Position numbers and translations under genes: made by a program
Source: Silene latifolia
Lineage: Eukaryota > Streptophyta > Magnoliopsida > Caryophyllales > Caryophyllaceae
NCBI RefSeq assembly: GCF_048544455.1
Contig: NC_133534.1
Span: 32,984,217 to 33,048,216, forward strand
Reading direction: 5' to 3'
Length of the DNA: 64,000 bases
Shown: piece by piece, positions 1-11,689 of the stretch
Layout: every line of letters begins with the position of its first letter
How positions within the stretch are numbered: position 1 is the first letter of the stretch
Notes under the pieces: model-generated
Databases searched by the model: none
The model's input: only the letters and a program-made list of their open reading frames with translations
Told to the model about the DNA's origin: nothing

Positions 1-465
1 ATTACACTCGTAAAATCCTAAAATGTCGAAAACTTGTCTCGAAAAAAAAAGCGAAGACAAAAATTCAAAATATTATTCGATAAAATCACTCGGAAAAGAT
101 TGAAGTTAAACTTGTAAAACGCTGAATTTTCGAAAATATTCCTTAAAATTACACTTCTTCCTGTTAGAATTACACTCGTAAAATCCTAAAATGTCGAAAA
201 CTTGTCTCGAAAAAAAAAACGAAGAAAACCGAAACAGGAAAAATGTTAACAAAATTTTCATAAACTTTGAAGTATAAGACAAAATATGGTGTTAATTGTG
301 TATGATAATGAATTAGTGAATGTATTATTAAAACTAGAGAGAGAAGTGAATTAATTAGTGTTAAGTGTGTTTTTTGCTTTCAATCTCAACCTTCCATCAT
401 GCATGATCTAAGGGTTGTGGGAGGGATTTATGGACTCAAAAAAAAAAGGGACTTAGAAAGAACTT
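1..465. repeat. Left copy of a ~460 bp direct repeat
   Basis: This stretch matches 2495-2950 almost base for base. Shared landmarks are the TGTCGAAAACTTGTCTCG word, an A-run, GACAAAATATGGTGTTAATT, and the GGGTTGTGGGAGGGA word just before the TA microsatellite. The left copy may begin outside the window. It contains its own inner duplication: the first ~55 bases recur at 170-225. The pair encloses about 2 kb. This could be the arms of a larger element or a segmental duplication. I do not recognise the family. Confidence 0.8.
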
Positions 466-467
466 GA

Positions 468-470
<3 letters not shown>

Positions 471-560
<90 letters not shown>
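471..560. repeat. (TA)n then (GA)n microsatellite
   Basis: About 70 bases of pure TA are followed by about 18 bases of GA. The second direct-repeat copy ends in a shorter TA run at the same relative place (2954-2988). Confidence 0.98.
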
Positions 561-1754
561 AAAGATCATTTGAGTCCTCCTCTTACCTTTGAGTCCATGA
601 GTTCTCATCCAAGCCATTGGATGAGGAAGATGGGTGGTGGAGATCAAAACACAAAAAAGTGATTAATTAGCCAAAAAAACACTCTCTCTCACTACCTTAA
701 CTAATCCACCCTAATTATCACTAATTTCACTATATATAATTTATCATCACACCCATTTATCTCTCATCTCACACAATTCATTCATTTCTCTATCAAAAAA
801 CCCAATAAAATCAAAAACCCAATAAATTCAAAACCTAAAAATTCAAAAAAAAATTCCCCCTCTTTTCCTCAGCCGACACCACCTCCTCGGCCGCACCATC
901 ACCTCACCCCACCCACCACACCGCCGCACACCCCACACCTCACAGCCACCACCGCCGCACGATCTCCTCCCTCCACGCTCACCACCGCATCTCCCCTCAC
1001 CACCACAACTCACCCCCACAGCCACGCCACCACAACCTGCCGCTGCCGCCCACCCGCTCCTCCTCCCTTTCTCCATCTTCCGACAACGCCATCACCTCAC
1101 CAGCCGCTGTCACGATTCACACACCCCACCCAACTACCGCCACCCTCACGCCTGCCTCACCAACAACCACCAACCACGATCTCCTTTCCCGTCACCATCA
1201 CCGACTCTCCTCCCCGGCCTTACCACCACCGACACTCCCTCCCTGCCGCCTACCTTCGTCAGCCCCTCCTCTTGTCCCTCATTTCTCTATTTTTCAGATT
1301 TGCCTTTTGCTTTTTTTAATTTTTTGTCTTCTTCCACTTCCTCTCTTTCTCGTGTATTTTTGTTTTATTTTTTTTTTATTTTTTTCCCTCCCTACTAGTC
1401 TTAGATCTAACATTTAGTAGTTGTGACAGTAGAAGTTTTCTTTTTTTTAAAAACAAAAACAAAAAATATTTTGGGTTTTTGATTAAAGTAAAAAACACAC
1501 TTTTTGATTCGTTTTTTTCCCTCCCTACTACTTTAATTCTTCCACTTGTTTAATTCTAAATCGTCTTGTTTAATTCTTCCACTTGTTTAATTCTTACACT
1601 TTTTGATTCGTTTCAAATATCATCTTGTTTTTTTTTAAATTCCGTCTTGTTTAAATTCATTATGTTATCGTTTTTTTTAGATCTCGTTTTTATGTATAGT
1701 ATTATTTTTTTCAGATTTTCTTTACAAATTTCGTTTTTTTATAGTCTTATTTGT
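561..1754. other. Unexplained segment, C-rich then T-rich
   Basis: Bases 850-1260 are strongly C-rich on the plus strand, with many CACC, CCGCC and CTCC words. Bases 1290-1750 are T-rich. The layout (AT-rich, CT-rich leader, then CCN-rich) looks like the start of a transcript with a proline/threonine-rich product, but I see no convincing start codon and reading frame. The 77-codon minus-strand frame at 843-1076 is only the glycine-rich shadow of the C-rich tract. No gene is called. Confidence 0.5.
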
Positions 1755-2455
1755 AAGGTATTACACTTTTTTTATTAAAATTACACTTTTTTTTGCTAGA
1801 ATAACACTTTTTTCGGCTAAAATAACACTTTTTTCTGCTAGAATAACACTTTTTTCGACTAAAATTACGCTTTTTCTGCTAAAATTACATTTTTTGTTGT
1901 TAGAATTACACCTTTTTCTGTTAAAATCACACTTTTCTCCATTAAAATTACACTTTTTTCGGCTAAAATTACACTTTTTGTTGTTAGAATTACACTTTTT
2001 TCTGTTAAAATTATACTTTTTTTTTGTTAGAATAACACTTTGTTCGGCTAAAATTACACTTTTTTGTTGTTAGAATTACACTTTTTGTTGTTAGAATTAC
2101 ACTTTTTCTGTTAAAATTATACTTTTTTTTTTTGCTAGAATAACACTTTTTTCGGCTAAAATTACACTTTTTGTTGTTAGAATTACACTTTTTTCGGTTA
2201 GAATTACACTTACCTCTATTGGACTAATGTTACACTCTCCATGGACTTAGTCATATTCTCATATTCTCATTGGACTAATGTTAACTCTCAATGGACTATG
2301 GACTATGGACTGTGGACTGAAATTATACTTTTCTGGACTAAAATTACACTTTTCTGGACTAAAATTACATTCTCCTTGACTAAAAATAACAATCTCATTG
2401 GACTGAAATTACACTTACCTGGACTAAAATAACACTTTTTGTCATTAAAATAACA
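1755..2455. repeat. Tandem array of ~20 bp units (AAAATTACACTTTTT)
   Basis: More than thirty degenerate copies of a unit near 20 bp run through here, of the form TAAAATTACACTTTTT followed by CGGC, CTGT or TTGTTGT. From about 2240 the spacer changes to GGACTA. The same word occurs inside both flanking direct repeats (near 150-180 and 2580-2610), so the array and the repeat probably belong to one element. Confidence 0.85.
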
Positions 2456-2494
2456 CTCTTAAAATGCTAAATTACAATAACTTGTGATAAAATT

Positions 2495-2951
2495 ACAAAA
2501 ATTCAAAATATTATTCGTTAAAATCACTCGGAAAAGATTGAAGTTAAACTTGTAAAACGCTAAATTCTCGAAAATATTTCTTAAAATTACACTTTTTGCT
2601 GTTAGAATTACACTCGTAAAATCCTAAAATGTCGAAAACTTGTCTCGAAAAAAAAAAAACGAAAAAAACGAAACAGTCGAAAACTTGTCTCGAAAAAAAA
2701 AAACGAAAAAAACGAAACAGGAAAAATGTTAACAAAATTTTCATAAACTTTGAAGTATAAGACAAAATATGGTGTTAATTGTGTATGATAATGAATTAGT
2801 GAATGTATTATTAAAGCTAGAGAGAGAAGTGAATTCATTAGTGTTAAGTGTGTTTTTTTGCTTTCAATCTCAACCTTCCACCATACATGATCCAAGGGTT
2901 GTGGGAGGGACTTATGGACTCAAAAAAAAAAAGGGACTTAGAAGAACTTTG

Positions 2952-2990
<39 letters not shown>
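2495..2990. repeat. Right copy of the ~460 bp direct repeat, ending in (TA)n
   Basis: Near-identical to 1-465. It carries an extra local duplication at 2630-2715, where the GTCGAAAACTTGTCTCG word plus A-run occurs twice in tandem. The TA microsatellite covers 2954-2988. Confidence 0.8.
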
Positions 2991-2991
<1 letters not shown>

Positions 2992-3009
2992 CTAATCACC
3001 TTAATCAAA

Positions 3010-3156
3010 CCGCGGAAATAACCCGTCAGACCGGGTAGTCGGCCGAGTACGGTCTGCTCGGCCGAATTCTCGTGGACAGTAACCCGACCAGAAATCACCC
3101 GACAACCTACTCGGTCGAGTTGCACTTACTCTACCGAGTTACAAAGGACCAGAAAA
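3010..3156. repeat. Cluster of TCGGCCGA/TCGGTCGA-type palindromes
   Basis: Several short palindromes of the ACTCGGTCGAGT and CTCGGCCGAG kind lie here. The same type of motif is found inside the LTR elements at 27.9 kb, 29.9 kb and 53.7 kb. This is probably the remnant of such an LTR, cut by the neighbouring LINE. No LTR ends are visible. Confidence 0.45.
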
Positions 3157-4646
3157 CTGTGGTATAACAGTTTCAACCTAAGCCGAATATGTCTAACGTA
3201 TGGGCTGAAATTATGTCACAAGCTAAGATTGTCGTGGCATGTACCTCACTTGCAGTAGGGAATGGTCGGACTACACCCGTTTTGGGCCATTCTTGGGTAG
3301 ATGGAAGCTGCCTATCTGATAAAGCCATTATGACTATTTATGAATCCATATTTGGAGCAACAGTTAGCGAAATGTGAGATGAGATGTCACGTTGGAAGTG
3401 GGATTGTTTTTCAAATTATCTTTCAAGAGAGGATCTACTGGAAATTGAAGCTTATTCTCTAGCACCAGAGCCCTATATCGAGGATGCTTTATTTTGAAGT
3501 AGGACGTCCACTCTTAAATTTTCGATAAAATATGCTCTTGCTTTTATACGGCCAACCGATATGCCCTCTTAACCCGATATAGTTGAATGGAATCTTATAT
3601 GGAAAATCCCGGTCCAACAAAGAATTCGTATGTTTATATGGCTTGCTTCTCATGGTCGTATTATGTGCAATTATAATAGAGTCTGTCATGTCTTATCGGA
3701 CGATCTTATGTGCTCTAGATGCTTGCAAGATGATGAGACAACTGACCATGTATGTACTCCGCTCTTGCCCCTTCTCTGCTAAAATTTGGTCACAAATTGG
3801 TTTGCCTTCGTCTCACAATTCCTTCTTCTCCACTCCATTTTACCAATAAGTCTCGAACAATATTCGTAACACATCTCAATTTGCTATCTGTCGATCGGCC
3901 AATGAAGTTTGCTATAACTTGCTGGTGGATATGGAAGTGGAGAAATAATGTCGTCTTTGGAAGAGAAGATGAAAATCCAACTGATCCTTTGCGTTTTCTT
4001 CAGCAACAATTCATTACTTCTAAAAATGCTTTCGACCATTTTTCTCTATTTATTTCCGCACCAGGCTCCAAGTATGAAGAAATTTTTGTGGGATGGCACC
4101 CTCCTTCCTTTGGTTGGTTTTTACTTAATACATATGGCGCATCAAGAGGAAATCCGGGTAACGTAGGTTGTGGTGGAATTATACTGGATGACTCTGGTAA
4201 CTTTGTCTCCGCGTATCTATTTTCTTGTGGCATATGTAATTCGATGAGAGCTGAAATACGAGCTCTTTTGGCCGATCTTGAGCATGCTCGCTCCCAACAT
4301 TTAACCAAGTTACTGGTTCTTATGGACAACCAATTGTGTGTGGGTTTTTTCCGAGAAGAGCAACTTCTGAGCAATGGATTGCGCCCCTTAGTCCAGCGTT
4401 GCAAAGAATTAATTGCGCTTGATGGATGGTCGGTCAAAATAGACCATTTTTACATAGAAGTTAATCGAGCTGCGGACTGGCTCACCAATCAAGGGATCAC
4501 ATCGGCACACCTTCTACTACTATTCTTTCCGCTCCTCCAGCTGAATTATGTTCTATTCTTCGTGAGGATGTATTAGGTGTTTCTATTTCTCGTATTATTA
4601 CTAGTTAATTTCGGGGCTATGCCTCTCTTGCGCACCAAAAAAAAAT
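3157..4646 (+). pseudogene. 5'-truncated LINE: RT zinc-binding and RNase H-like domains
   Basis: This is the 3' end of a plant non-LTR retrotransposon in several broken frames. Around 3590-3790 the zf-RVT region can be read across frames (IPVQQRIRMFIWLASHGR, then CSRCLQDDETTDHV, then LRSCPFSAKIW). The frame 3752-4576 continues into an RNase H-like domain: FGWFLLNTYGASRGNPG, then SMRAEIRAL, then LLVLMDNQ, and finally a VNRAADWLTNQG tail. The usual first catalytic Asp (NTDGAS in active relatives) is Tyr here. The Glu and second Asp positions are kept. The copy ends near 4635 in GCGCACC plus an A-run, as LINEs do. The reverse transcriptase proper is absent. Frameshifts and stops make it dead. 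The 5' boundary is approximate. Confidence 0.85.
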
Positions 4647-4649
4647 AGA

Positions 4650-5395
4650 TTAATGTATATGACCGACTCATTATTAAGACTGTCCATCAACAAAAATGAA
4701 GACGAACCCATCTACAATACGTGGTAGCATTACAATCAAATTGATGTTGAAAGCATAACAAAAACCAAGTACGAAACTTGGTATGAGTAGAACAAAACAA
4801 AAACTTTTATTTATAACGTTACGGAGTACTTTTTAAATTCCTAGAATTGAATACGAGATCAAAAGTATTACTAAACGGACGGAGGAGCGCTAAATAGAAA
4901 AAGTAATCAATACTATATATTAATTCCAGAAACCAACGGACCTCCATGTAATTAAATAAATCTATACACATTAATTATACTATATAGTTTTAAATCGCTA
5001 GCACCGTGTAATGGGCCTGAACAAGGGACTTCAATGTAAATATTATATAGTTTCGGTTAAAAGTATAAATTTAGAGAATATTAGAATATGACGAGTTTTC
5101 TTAAATAAACGGGTCCCACTTATGGTATTAATTAGTATAAAAATGTTAAATTATTAAACATACATAAATATAATATAAGTATATGTTATATTTTTGAAAC
5201 TATTAAAAGGTAAGTAAATCAATTCAGATTTCCAAAAAAATATAATATTCTATAATTCATTAGATTTGTAATTTAATTAGTAAATAATAATGATTACTCT
5301 TAAATAATATTCTAATTTAATATTTCAAATTTATTTAAATATATAACTCTAATACAACTAGATAATCAACTATTATGATAGTAACCTTCCATGTG
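4650..5395. other. AT-rich intergenic stretch
   Basis: No gene, RNA or element boundary is recognised. Composition is strongly AT with scattered poly-A/T. Confidence 0.5.
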
Positions 5396-5397
5396 AG

Positions 5398-5780
5398 AAG
5401 TAAAAGCAACAATAATATATAGCAATGGGAGTAGTGAAAATCATACTAACAGCAACGGGAGTAGTGAAATTAACAATAATAAATGCGGGAGTAGTGAAAG
5501 AAAAAATAATGACGACGGGAGAAATGAAAGTAATAGTAGTCACAACACATGTAATGAAAGTAACAGTAAGAACAACGGAAAGAGTATGAAAAATTAACTA
5601 ACAATTCAATTTTACGAAAATATTAATTTATTTAAATATACGAGTTTGGCAAAACTAACAAGTTAACCGTAAAAATAGCAAGAATAGTAAAAAAAAAACA
5701 GTAATCGAAGAACTAGTGAACGAAATAGTATTAACAGGGGATGTAGTGAAAGTAATAATATTAACAGCGGGAGAGGTAGA
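5398..5780. repeat. Degenerate ~35 bp minisatellite (GGGAGTAGTGAAA)
   Basis: Diverged units of about 33-37 bp contain GGGAGTAGTGAAA followed by an A/T-rich part with AACAATAAT. Six or so are clear between 5400 and 5590, and two more follow after an AT spacer at 5735-5775. No coding sense is seen. Confidence 0.7.
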
Positions 5781-5784
5781 CGTG

Positions 5785-5975
5785 TCTCATAATAATTACT
5801 TCCATTCTAAACTTGAGGGGGGAGGTGGGTAATTATTACCCCCTTAATGGATAGACTATTACACTATCTTCCTCCATTTCTATCTCCAACCTCCATTACT
5901 TTCCTTTATTTTCTAGTTCATTTAAGCTCTATTACTCCCTTAATAATTACTTCCATTCTAAGCGAGCCCTAAAAG
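5785..5975. repeat. Short element with paired TAATTACTTCCATTC words
   Basis: The word AATAATTACTTCCATTCTAA occurs at both ends (about 5790 and 5940), both in plus orientation, around a short T/C-rich centre. This resembles a fragment of a MITE end. The family is not identified. Confidence 0.35.
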
Positions 5976-6173
5976 AAAAAGTAATACGTTGTCTTTTGAT
6001 TTCAACGAATAGACAATTAGGAGTAGTACATATAATTGATATAAATATATAATTATATACTCCCACAAAAAAAAAGGCCTTTGGAAAGACGATGTATACC
6101 AGCTGGGCTTTTGTTCACGGAACTAGCTCGTAGACGCGCACTAATAATTGACTAGGATTAATTTCACTCGTTA

Positions 6174-6390
6174 GTGTGTACACTCCGTCTCATTGAATAC
6201 GGTCACTATCTGTTATAAACTGAAGACGGATAGTGGCTCTCTCACAAAATGCAAGTGGGTGAACAAGTGGGGTATCTATTTTCCCCCCACTTGCACTATC
6301 CATTTACATTTTGTGAGAGAAATACTATTCGTCTTCAACTTGTGACGGATAGTGTCCGTCTTCAATGAGAATTTGTGTAATGTGTATAAC
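6174..6390. mobile_element. MITE with long inverted repeats (GACGGATAGT family)
   Basis: The left arm (from about 6190, ending near CTCTCACAAAATG) and the right arm (from CATTTTGTGAGAG to about 6385) are inverted repeats of roughly 80 bp, with GAAGACGGATAGTG in the arms. The whole stretch would fold back on itself. Related ends occur at 14937-15125 and around 46.2-46.4 kb, so this is a family in this genome. The exact ends and target duplication are not resolved. Confidence 0.75.
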
Positions 6391-6418
6391 TATCAATTAG
6401 GGGGTAAAGACAGTGAGT

Positions 6419-6718
6419 GGATTATACATCTGATGTAGTACATCAGATGGGGTATAGTTTTTGAGCATTAAGATAAAATTTTTGTGTTTTAATCTAAAAT
6501 TTTTGAGTTTTATTTTAAAGTTTTTGAGTTTATTTACTTAAACTTTAATCTCAAAAAGTTACATTATAACTCAAAAAAATTTCATATAAGCTCAGAAAAA
6601 TTTGATTTTTGACATTATAAAACTAAAATGTAATTTATAAACTCTATAGTACTCGAAAAAAATACACAAAAACTCAAAAAATTATTAAGTATGATGTAGT
6701 ACATCCGATGTACAATCC
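6419..6718. mobile_element. ~300 bp MITE with ~28 bp terminal inverted repeats
   Basis: It begins GGATTATACATCTGATGTAG and ends with the inverted counterpart CTACATC...GTACAATCC. The arms differ at a few bases over about 28. The inside is AT-rich with many TTTGAG/CTCAAAA words. A clean target duplication is not visible. Confidence 0.75.
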
Positions 6719-6960
6719 TTTTTCTCGGGGTAAAGATTATCCGGCAGATTTTTGTGGATTTAAAAGTCTATCATATTAGTTTTTCATAAATTTTTATTAT
6801 TTTTATATTGCTCAAATTCACTCTAGACTAACTTTAGATTTTATACATTATCAATTAGACTTATCTTGAACTCTACTTTTTATCCTATTTATTTTTTCAG
6901 CTTATAAAGAAAAAAAAAAAGATAAACAAAAGAGGTATAAATGTCAATTATTAATATGAA

Positions 6961-7070
6961 GAAATGACTAGTACATTGTGTCAAGACTCTACAAGAGTTT
7001 TAAGTTGAGTCTTGAAATCTAAATGCCTAGTAAATTATGTCAAGACTCTAAAAGAGTTTTAAGTTGAGGG
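6961..7070. repeat. Two tandem copies of a ~60 bp unit
   Basis: The words GTCAAGACTCTACAAGAG and TTTTAAGTTGAG occur twice, about 60 bp apart. A third diverged half-copy (TTGAGTGAGTCTTGTCTC) follows. Confidence 0.6.
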
Positions 7071-7217
7071 TTGGACTTAGACCTTGGTAGATTATTGGTA
7101 ATTTTGAGTGAGTCTTGTCTCAAAACTTAACAAAGTCTTATCTCAAAACTACAATAATCTTACCTTTAACTTAAGAATTGGGAGCTAATTTATATTAAAA
7201 TCATAATTTTAACCTAA

Positions 7218-7618
7218 GAGCAACCACATCCAAGAGGATGATTTTCTCCTCTTATTTTTTCTCTTTCCTTTTCTAATTTGAACACCTCACTTTCACCCAT
7301 ATTTCACTATCTTCATCCTCTCATTTTTTATCTTCTTAAAAAAATTGCACATCAAAGAGGATCCTTTTATCATCCTCTCGTATGTGTTTTGTTACCAAAA
7401 AATAAAAAATAAATATATTATATGCCAAATTGTAGATGATGGATGAGTAGTGTGTACAGACAGCGCCTAACGTTGCATATCTCAGAAATAGAGGAAGTGT
7501 TGTTCTCTTCCTCCTTCTAAGCAGTAACACGAACATTGGGCCCCACATGAAGAGGACATCCTCTTAAATAAGAGAGAGTCTTAAAAGGATGATTCATTCT
7601 CTTCAATGTGGATGCTCT
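7218..7618. mobile_element. ~400 bp MITE, ends AGAGCAACCACATCC / GGATGCTCT
   Basis: The left end AGAGCAACCACATCCAAGAG and the right end (reverse complement CAGAGCATCCACATTGAAGAG) form imperfect terminal inverted repeats of about 35 bp. Ends of the GAGCATCCACAATGG style are common in plant MITEs. The short frames inside are non-coding. Confidence 0.65.
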
Positions 7619-8299
7619 GAAAACCGGCCAAAAACAACTTAACCCGAACCAGTAACTCTTCATTGTCAGGTTGTCACCCCAAGTTGGCATTAGTGGCAGC
7701 CAGATCATAATTATACTCTATTTACAAACCACAATGGATAAAACATGTCCATTAAAAAAAAACACATAGGTCGTCCTTATACGACTACTACTACAGTAGT
7801 ATTTATAAAATTGTACCAAAAAAACTTAGTATTAATAAAACGTATACCTAATTCTAATTAGCAAGAGTGGCAAAATCCAGACCGACAGTGCAATCACCAT
7901 TTAAGCAGCTCATCATATATACCCTACAGTCACCACCACATCATTAATTAACCAAAATAAAACAACCCATAAATTACACCAATATTCCTCTTAATATTTA
8001 TTAATTGATTAACCTGAAATTATCAAACCCAATTTCATTACAAATTCAAATTTTATTTGGCTTTGTTTTTCTTTTCTTTCCTTCTCCTCTTCAACAAATA
8101 AAATAAGGTAGAGGAAGAAGGGAAGCAACCTTTAAACCAATCTTACCCATAATCCATCCGTTACACCCTTTCTTTGCATATTAATTAAGGGTTCTTATTA
8201 ATTAAATATATTATTATTATCTCGGGTGGATTATTGGGTTTCATTTGATCGAAAAGATTATATCGATTTCTGTTTCTGTTAATAAAAATAAATATAAGG
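7619..8299 (+). promoter_or_regulatory. Upstream region and probable 5'UTR of the syntaxin-6-like gene
   Basis: This contains no other gene. A CT-rich stretch at about 8060-8100 looks like a plant 5' leader, which would put the transcription start near 8040. No clear TATA box is assigned. Confidence 0.35.
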
Positions 8300-11200
8300 A
8301 TGTTGGTTGCAAATTCATTTGATTTATGGCAAAAAGATTCTTTCTTTTCTGCTGCTGAAGAGGTTCAACAATCTGCTGACATGTTTGTTCCCTTTCTTTT
8401 TTTTTTTTTCCCGTTTTCTTTGAATTATTTGGGGTATATCAATATATTTACGGGGTTATTTGGAAACGGCCTCTTTGTATTGCTAACACAAGGGCAAGGT
8501 TACGTACATCCGACCCCCTTACCTCACAATTTGTGAGAGCTATTGAGACATTGGGTAATGTTGTTTGTTGTTGTGGTTGTTATTGTATAGTATCTATTTA
8601 TGGGTATTCTTTTAGTGGTTTTTCTTGAATTTTAATTATTGTGTTGGTGATTTAAAGGGGGGATTTTGTTCAAAGGTGCTACCTTTATTTGATTTTGTAT
8701 TAGGTTTATTTAATTTTGTTGATTATATATAGTGTTTGGGTTTAGGTATTCAAATATTTATTTTTGGTGATGTTATTCTTGGTTTGCTTCTTCAAGCTAA
8801 TTTGAGATTAATAATTTCATCTCAAATAGTTGCTGAATTCATGGGAATTTTGATTGTCCTTATGCAATGGAGCCTAAAACTCGTAATTTTAGGGTTCTAA
8901 ACTGCTTGTGCTCTTGTTATTGTCAAGTAGCAGTCGTTCAATGCAATTCGTAATGCTAATGTCATTATTGGTCATGTGGAAAATGGTCTTTTGGTGTTGT
9001 TAAAGGGTAAGACTGCGTATATCCAATCTCCTTACCCCACCAGTTGCCAAAGGCACCAAGTAATGTTGCTATGTGTCCATATGACCTGCTAGGATTGGTT
9101 ATTTTACTTCTATCCTGAATTTGTTGGATTTACCTTGCAGTTTGGAATCAGCCTATCGAACATGGTTTAGTTTGAAGCGTGACGGGATATCATCAAATGA
9201 TTTAGAAGAACTCCGTCGAGAGCTACAAACTGCTCTTGGCACTGCTAAATGGCAGGTACTGCCCAATTTAGTTGACTCCTGATCTTGTTTGTATTGTCTT
9301 ATTATTCCTAGTGTAGTGTAGCTTGTGGCCTTTCACATTGCGTAGTACGTTAGGCCAAGGGTGAGTCTTCTATGAGACCAACCCGTATCCTTACGCATTC
9401 CTCATTATATTATAGGGTTAATGGGGGCAGTAGTAACTCTTTTGTTCTTGTTGTAATTAGTTGGAAGAGTTTGAAAAGGCTGTGAGGTCAAGTTATGGAA
9501 ATCGCCGCGAGCAAAATAGTATGACAAGACACCAACAATTTATTGCTGCCATCGAGACTCAAATTTCCCGTGCTGAAGATGCACTGAAGGAATCATTGAA
9601 TGCAGAAGGGAAACAACCTTTTCGATGGATCAATTTGAATGAAGATGAACGAGATGATTTGGCAATGTTTCTTTCAGGTTTTGCTACAACACCCACAAAG
9701 AGTGCAAAAGACGACACTATAGACCTGTCCCGCAGCTCAGGAAGGGAGGTTTTACTTGAGAGCCAAGAGTTGGACTGTGGTCCTAGTAGCAGTAGTTCTG
9801 GTGCAGGATCCAACAGTAAGACAAAATGTTTATTATCTTCTAAAGATGAAATTATAATCAACATCGGGCAGTCCGATTATGTTATGGAAGAGGCTTCTGG
9901 GACAAGGGCAAACGTTAACTTTGAAGCAGACAGAACTCGCAGTACAAAGAGGACATGTGGTTCATTGAATGTTTCGATTCCTGATGAAGGTTCAACACAG
10001 AATTTGATGCGACAAATTGAGGACACCCCCAAAGAGAGGGGTTCCAGATTTTCTAATCTCCTACATCTCCGACTAATTAATTATATTAGTCAGGTGAGTT
10101 TAAGCTATGGACATGCATATACTCAATGTATTCGTGACTCTTCATTTATGGGGCCCTATCAGTATCCAACATGAAACTCAAGGATATTGGTATCTTATGT
10201 GTACCCGACCCTTGACAACCTGACGCTTCTCCAGACATAAAGGGTGGCTTATATGACTAAAGTAGAGGAAGATATGGTGCATGAAACATTTATTGCCATT
10301 TTAATGATTTTTAAGTCTTATTTCTCACATACATATCCCTCTATTTCCCTTTAGAAAACTCAATTTTTTAAATTTACAATTAATTGTGTTCTGAACACGT
10401 GTCCCTGTTATCTGTATCCTTAATTTGAATAGTCTTTATTTCTCAAAATGAGTCCTGGATAGTCGACACTTGGATACGTTTTTGTATCTAACACTCGTAA
10501 CCGAGTCTCACTAACATGGAACCTACTATGCTGAATGTTCCTGTGAATGCAGCATTCAAGTCTTCAATAGCTGGTTGATTGATTTATGATAGTTTCTACC
10601 CCTTTCTCTTTTTGGTTTGTTGGCCAAAGTTGTGCAAGTCAAAATTGTTCATTTGTTTGTTTTTTTCCTTAAAAGTGAAGCTTAACTGGTACTGTTGGTA
10701 ATTGTTTTTGCAGTCATTCAGGCGTTCCAGTGGTTTGAGTGGCAAAATGCAAATTTCAAAGCGATTACAATCCGGCCCTTCAATACGCCTTCTAATCATT
10801 TTGATGATATCTTTTTTTCTGCTAGGTAAGTAAATTTGTCTTGTTGCTTTTAAAAGTATTAAATCTTGTAATATGCTGTGGAATTCTCACTGAAACGTCA
10901 CATGAGCATCTTAAATTCTACTCCCTCCGTCCCGGTCATTTGTTTACCTTTGGTTTGGCACAAAGACCAAGGAGAGGGGAGGGGACCATTTGAGTGTGTT
11001 GTTGAGTGACAAGTGGACAATAGGTTATGTGGATGACCAAATTACCCTTCAAAAATATTCCGAATATAGAAAGGTAAACAAATGACCGAGACACCCATAA
11101 ATGGACTAGGTAAACAAATGACCGGGGTGGAGGGAGTAGATTATAGCTTGTGCAGTATATTTTTATTTTATATATGAAGTTAAATAATTTCAAATATGTT

Positions 11201-11689
11201 AACCCTGGCTTGACTATTGTGGGAATGATCTCCTTCCCCATTGACCCCTCTTAGCCGGTAAACTGTTTTTTCTTCAGTTTCCTGGCATTGAGAATAAAAT
11301 GCTCTCGCCCATTCATAGTATTAAATTTTATTAACCTGTATTACCGCATTTTCAGCAAAGATAGTATCCTCTCGTAATCTCAGGAGTCATGGGACTGGTT
11401 ATGTCACTTATGTGTGATTCACATTTTGCTACTGGAGAATAAATTAAAGTTGGATTACTATTCACACTTCAATTGATAAAAGGAAGTAATTTGGGTAGTT
11501 ATGAACTCTATCTTGCAGAAAATGAAGGTTTACGGCGACCGCACAACTTGTATTATGTTGTGAATTCGCTTTTTTTTTTTTTTTTTTTTTGTTGTTGTTG
11601 TTGTTGTAACGATCTTTCTTCTACTCCGCCCTAAAAATCTAACCTCTTTGGTGATCCAATTTTCTGCAGTCCCTTACCTTCTTCAGTAA
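8300..11689 (+). CDS. Tail-anchored syntaxin-6 N-terminal-domain protein, 5 exons
   Basis: I assembled the exons by hand as 8300-8382, 9141-9255, 9461-10093, 10714-10825 and 11670-11689. All introns are GT-AG and all phases fit, giving 320 aa ending LLVPYLLQ. The N-terminus (MLVANSFDLWQKDSFFSAAE through ADILESAYRTW, then LEELRRELQTALGTAKWQ) matches the syntaxin-6 N-domain found in SYP61-like and related plant SNARE-family proteins, which act at the trans-Golgi/endosome. Residues ~120-275 are polar, Ser-rich and likely disordered. A basic stretch (KMQISKRL) precedes a hydrophobic segment at about 303-320, so the protein looks tail-anchored. I see no clear SNARE coiled-coil motif, which fits the plant 'syntaxin/t-SNARE family' proteins that keep only the N-domain and the anchor. 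Introns 1 and 4 carry SINE and MITE insertions. The junctions are inferred from the sequence. Confidence 0.85.
8450..8590 (+). mobile_element. SINE 3' part in intron 1
   Basis: The stretch GGAAACGGCCTCTTTGTATT, then GGGCAAGGTTACGTACATCC, then GAGACATTGGGTAATGTTG with a (TTG)n tail is the typical 3' half of a tRNA-derived plant SINE (Au/TS-like). The RNA polymerase III boxes of the 5' half are not evident, so it is truncated or diverged. Confidence 0.65.
8975..9070 (+). mobile_element. Second, more diverged SINE 3' part in intron 1
   Basis: It has the same order of words as the copy 500 bp upstream: GGAAAATGGTCTTTTGG, AAAGGGTAAGACTGCGTA, CTCCTTACCCCAC, AAGTAATGTTGC. It is older and more mutated, and it has no tail repeat. 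Confidence 0.5.
10919..11138. mobile_element. Stowaway-like MITE in intron 4 (220 bp)
   Basis: It is bounded by TA on both sides. It begins CTCCCTCCGTCCCGGTCATT and ends with the inverted counterpart ACCGGGGTGGAGGGAG. TA target duplication and CTCCCTCYGT ends are Stowaway (Tc1/mariner) hallmarks. Confidence 0.9.

Noticed and set aside
453-647. 64-codon frame with a long Tyr-Ile run
   Set aside because: It is the translation of a TA microsatellite, not a gene.
843-1076. Gly/Arg-rich minus-strand frame
   Set aside because: It is the shadow of a C-rich plus-strand tract. There is no family resemblance and the composition alone explains the open frame.
1755-2455. Repeat array resembling a CRISPR at first glance
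   Set aside because: Units are contiguous and degenerate with no unique spacers of constant length, and the DNA is plant nuclear.
8450-9070. Extra exon in intron 1 of the syntaxin-6-like gene
   Set aside because: The open stretches are SINE-derived, and the join 8382/9141 restores a continuous domain (ADILESAYRTW).
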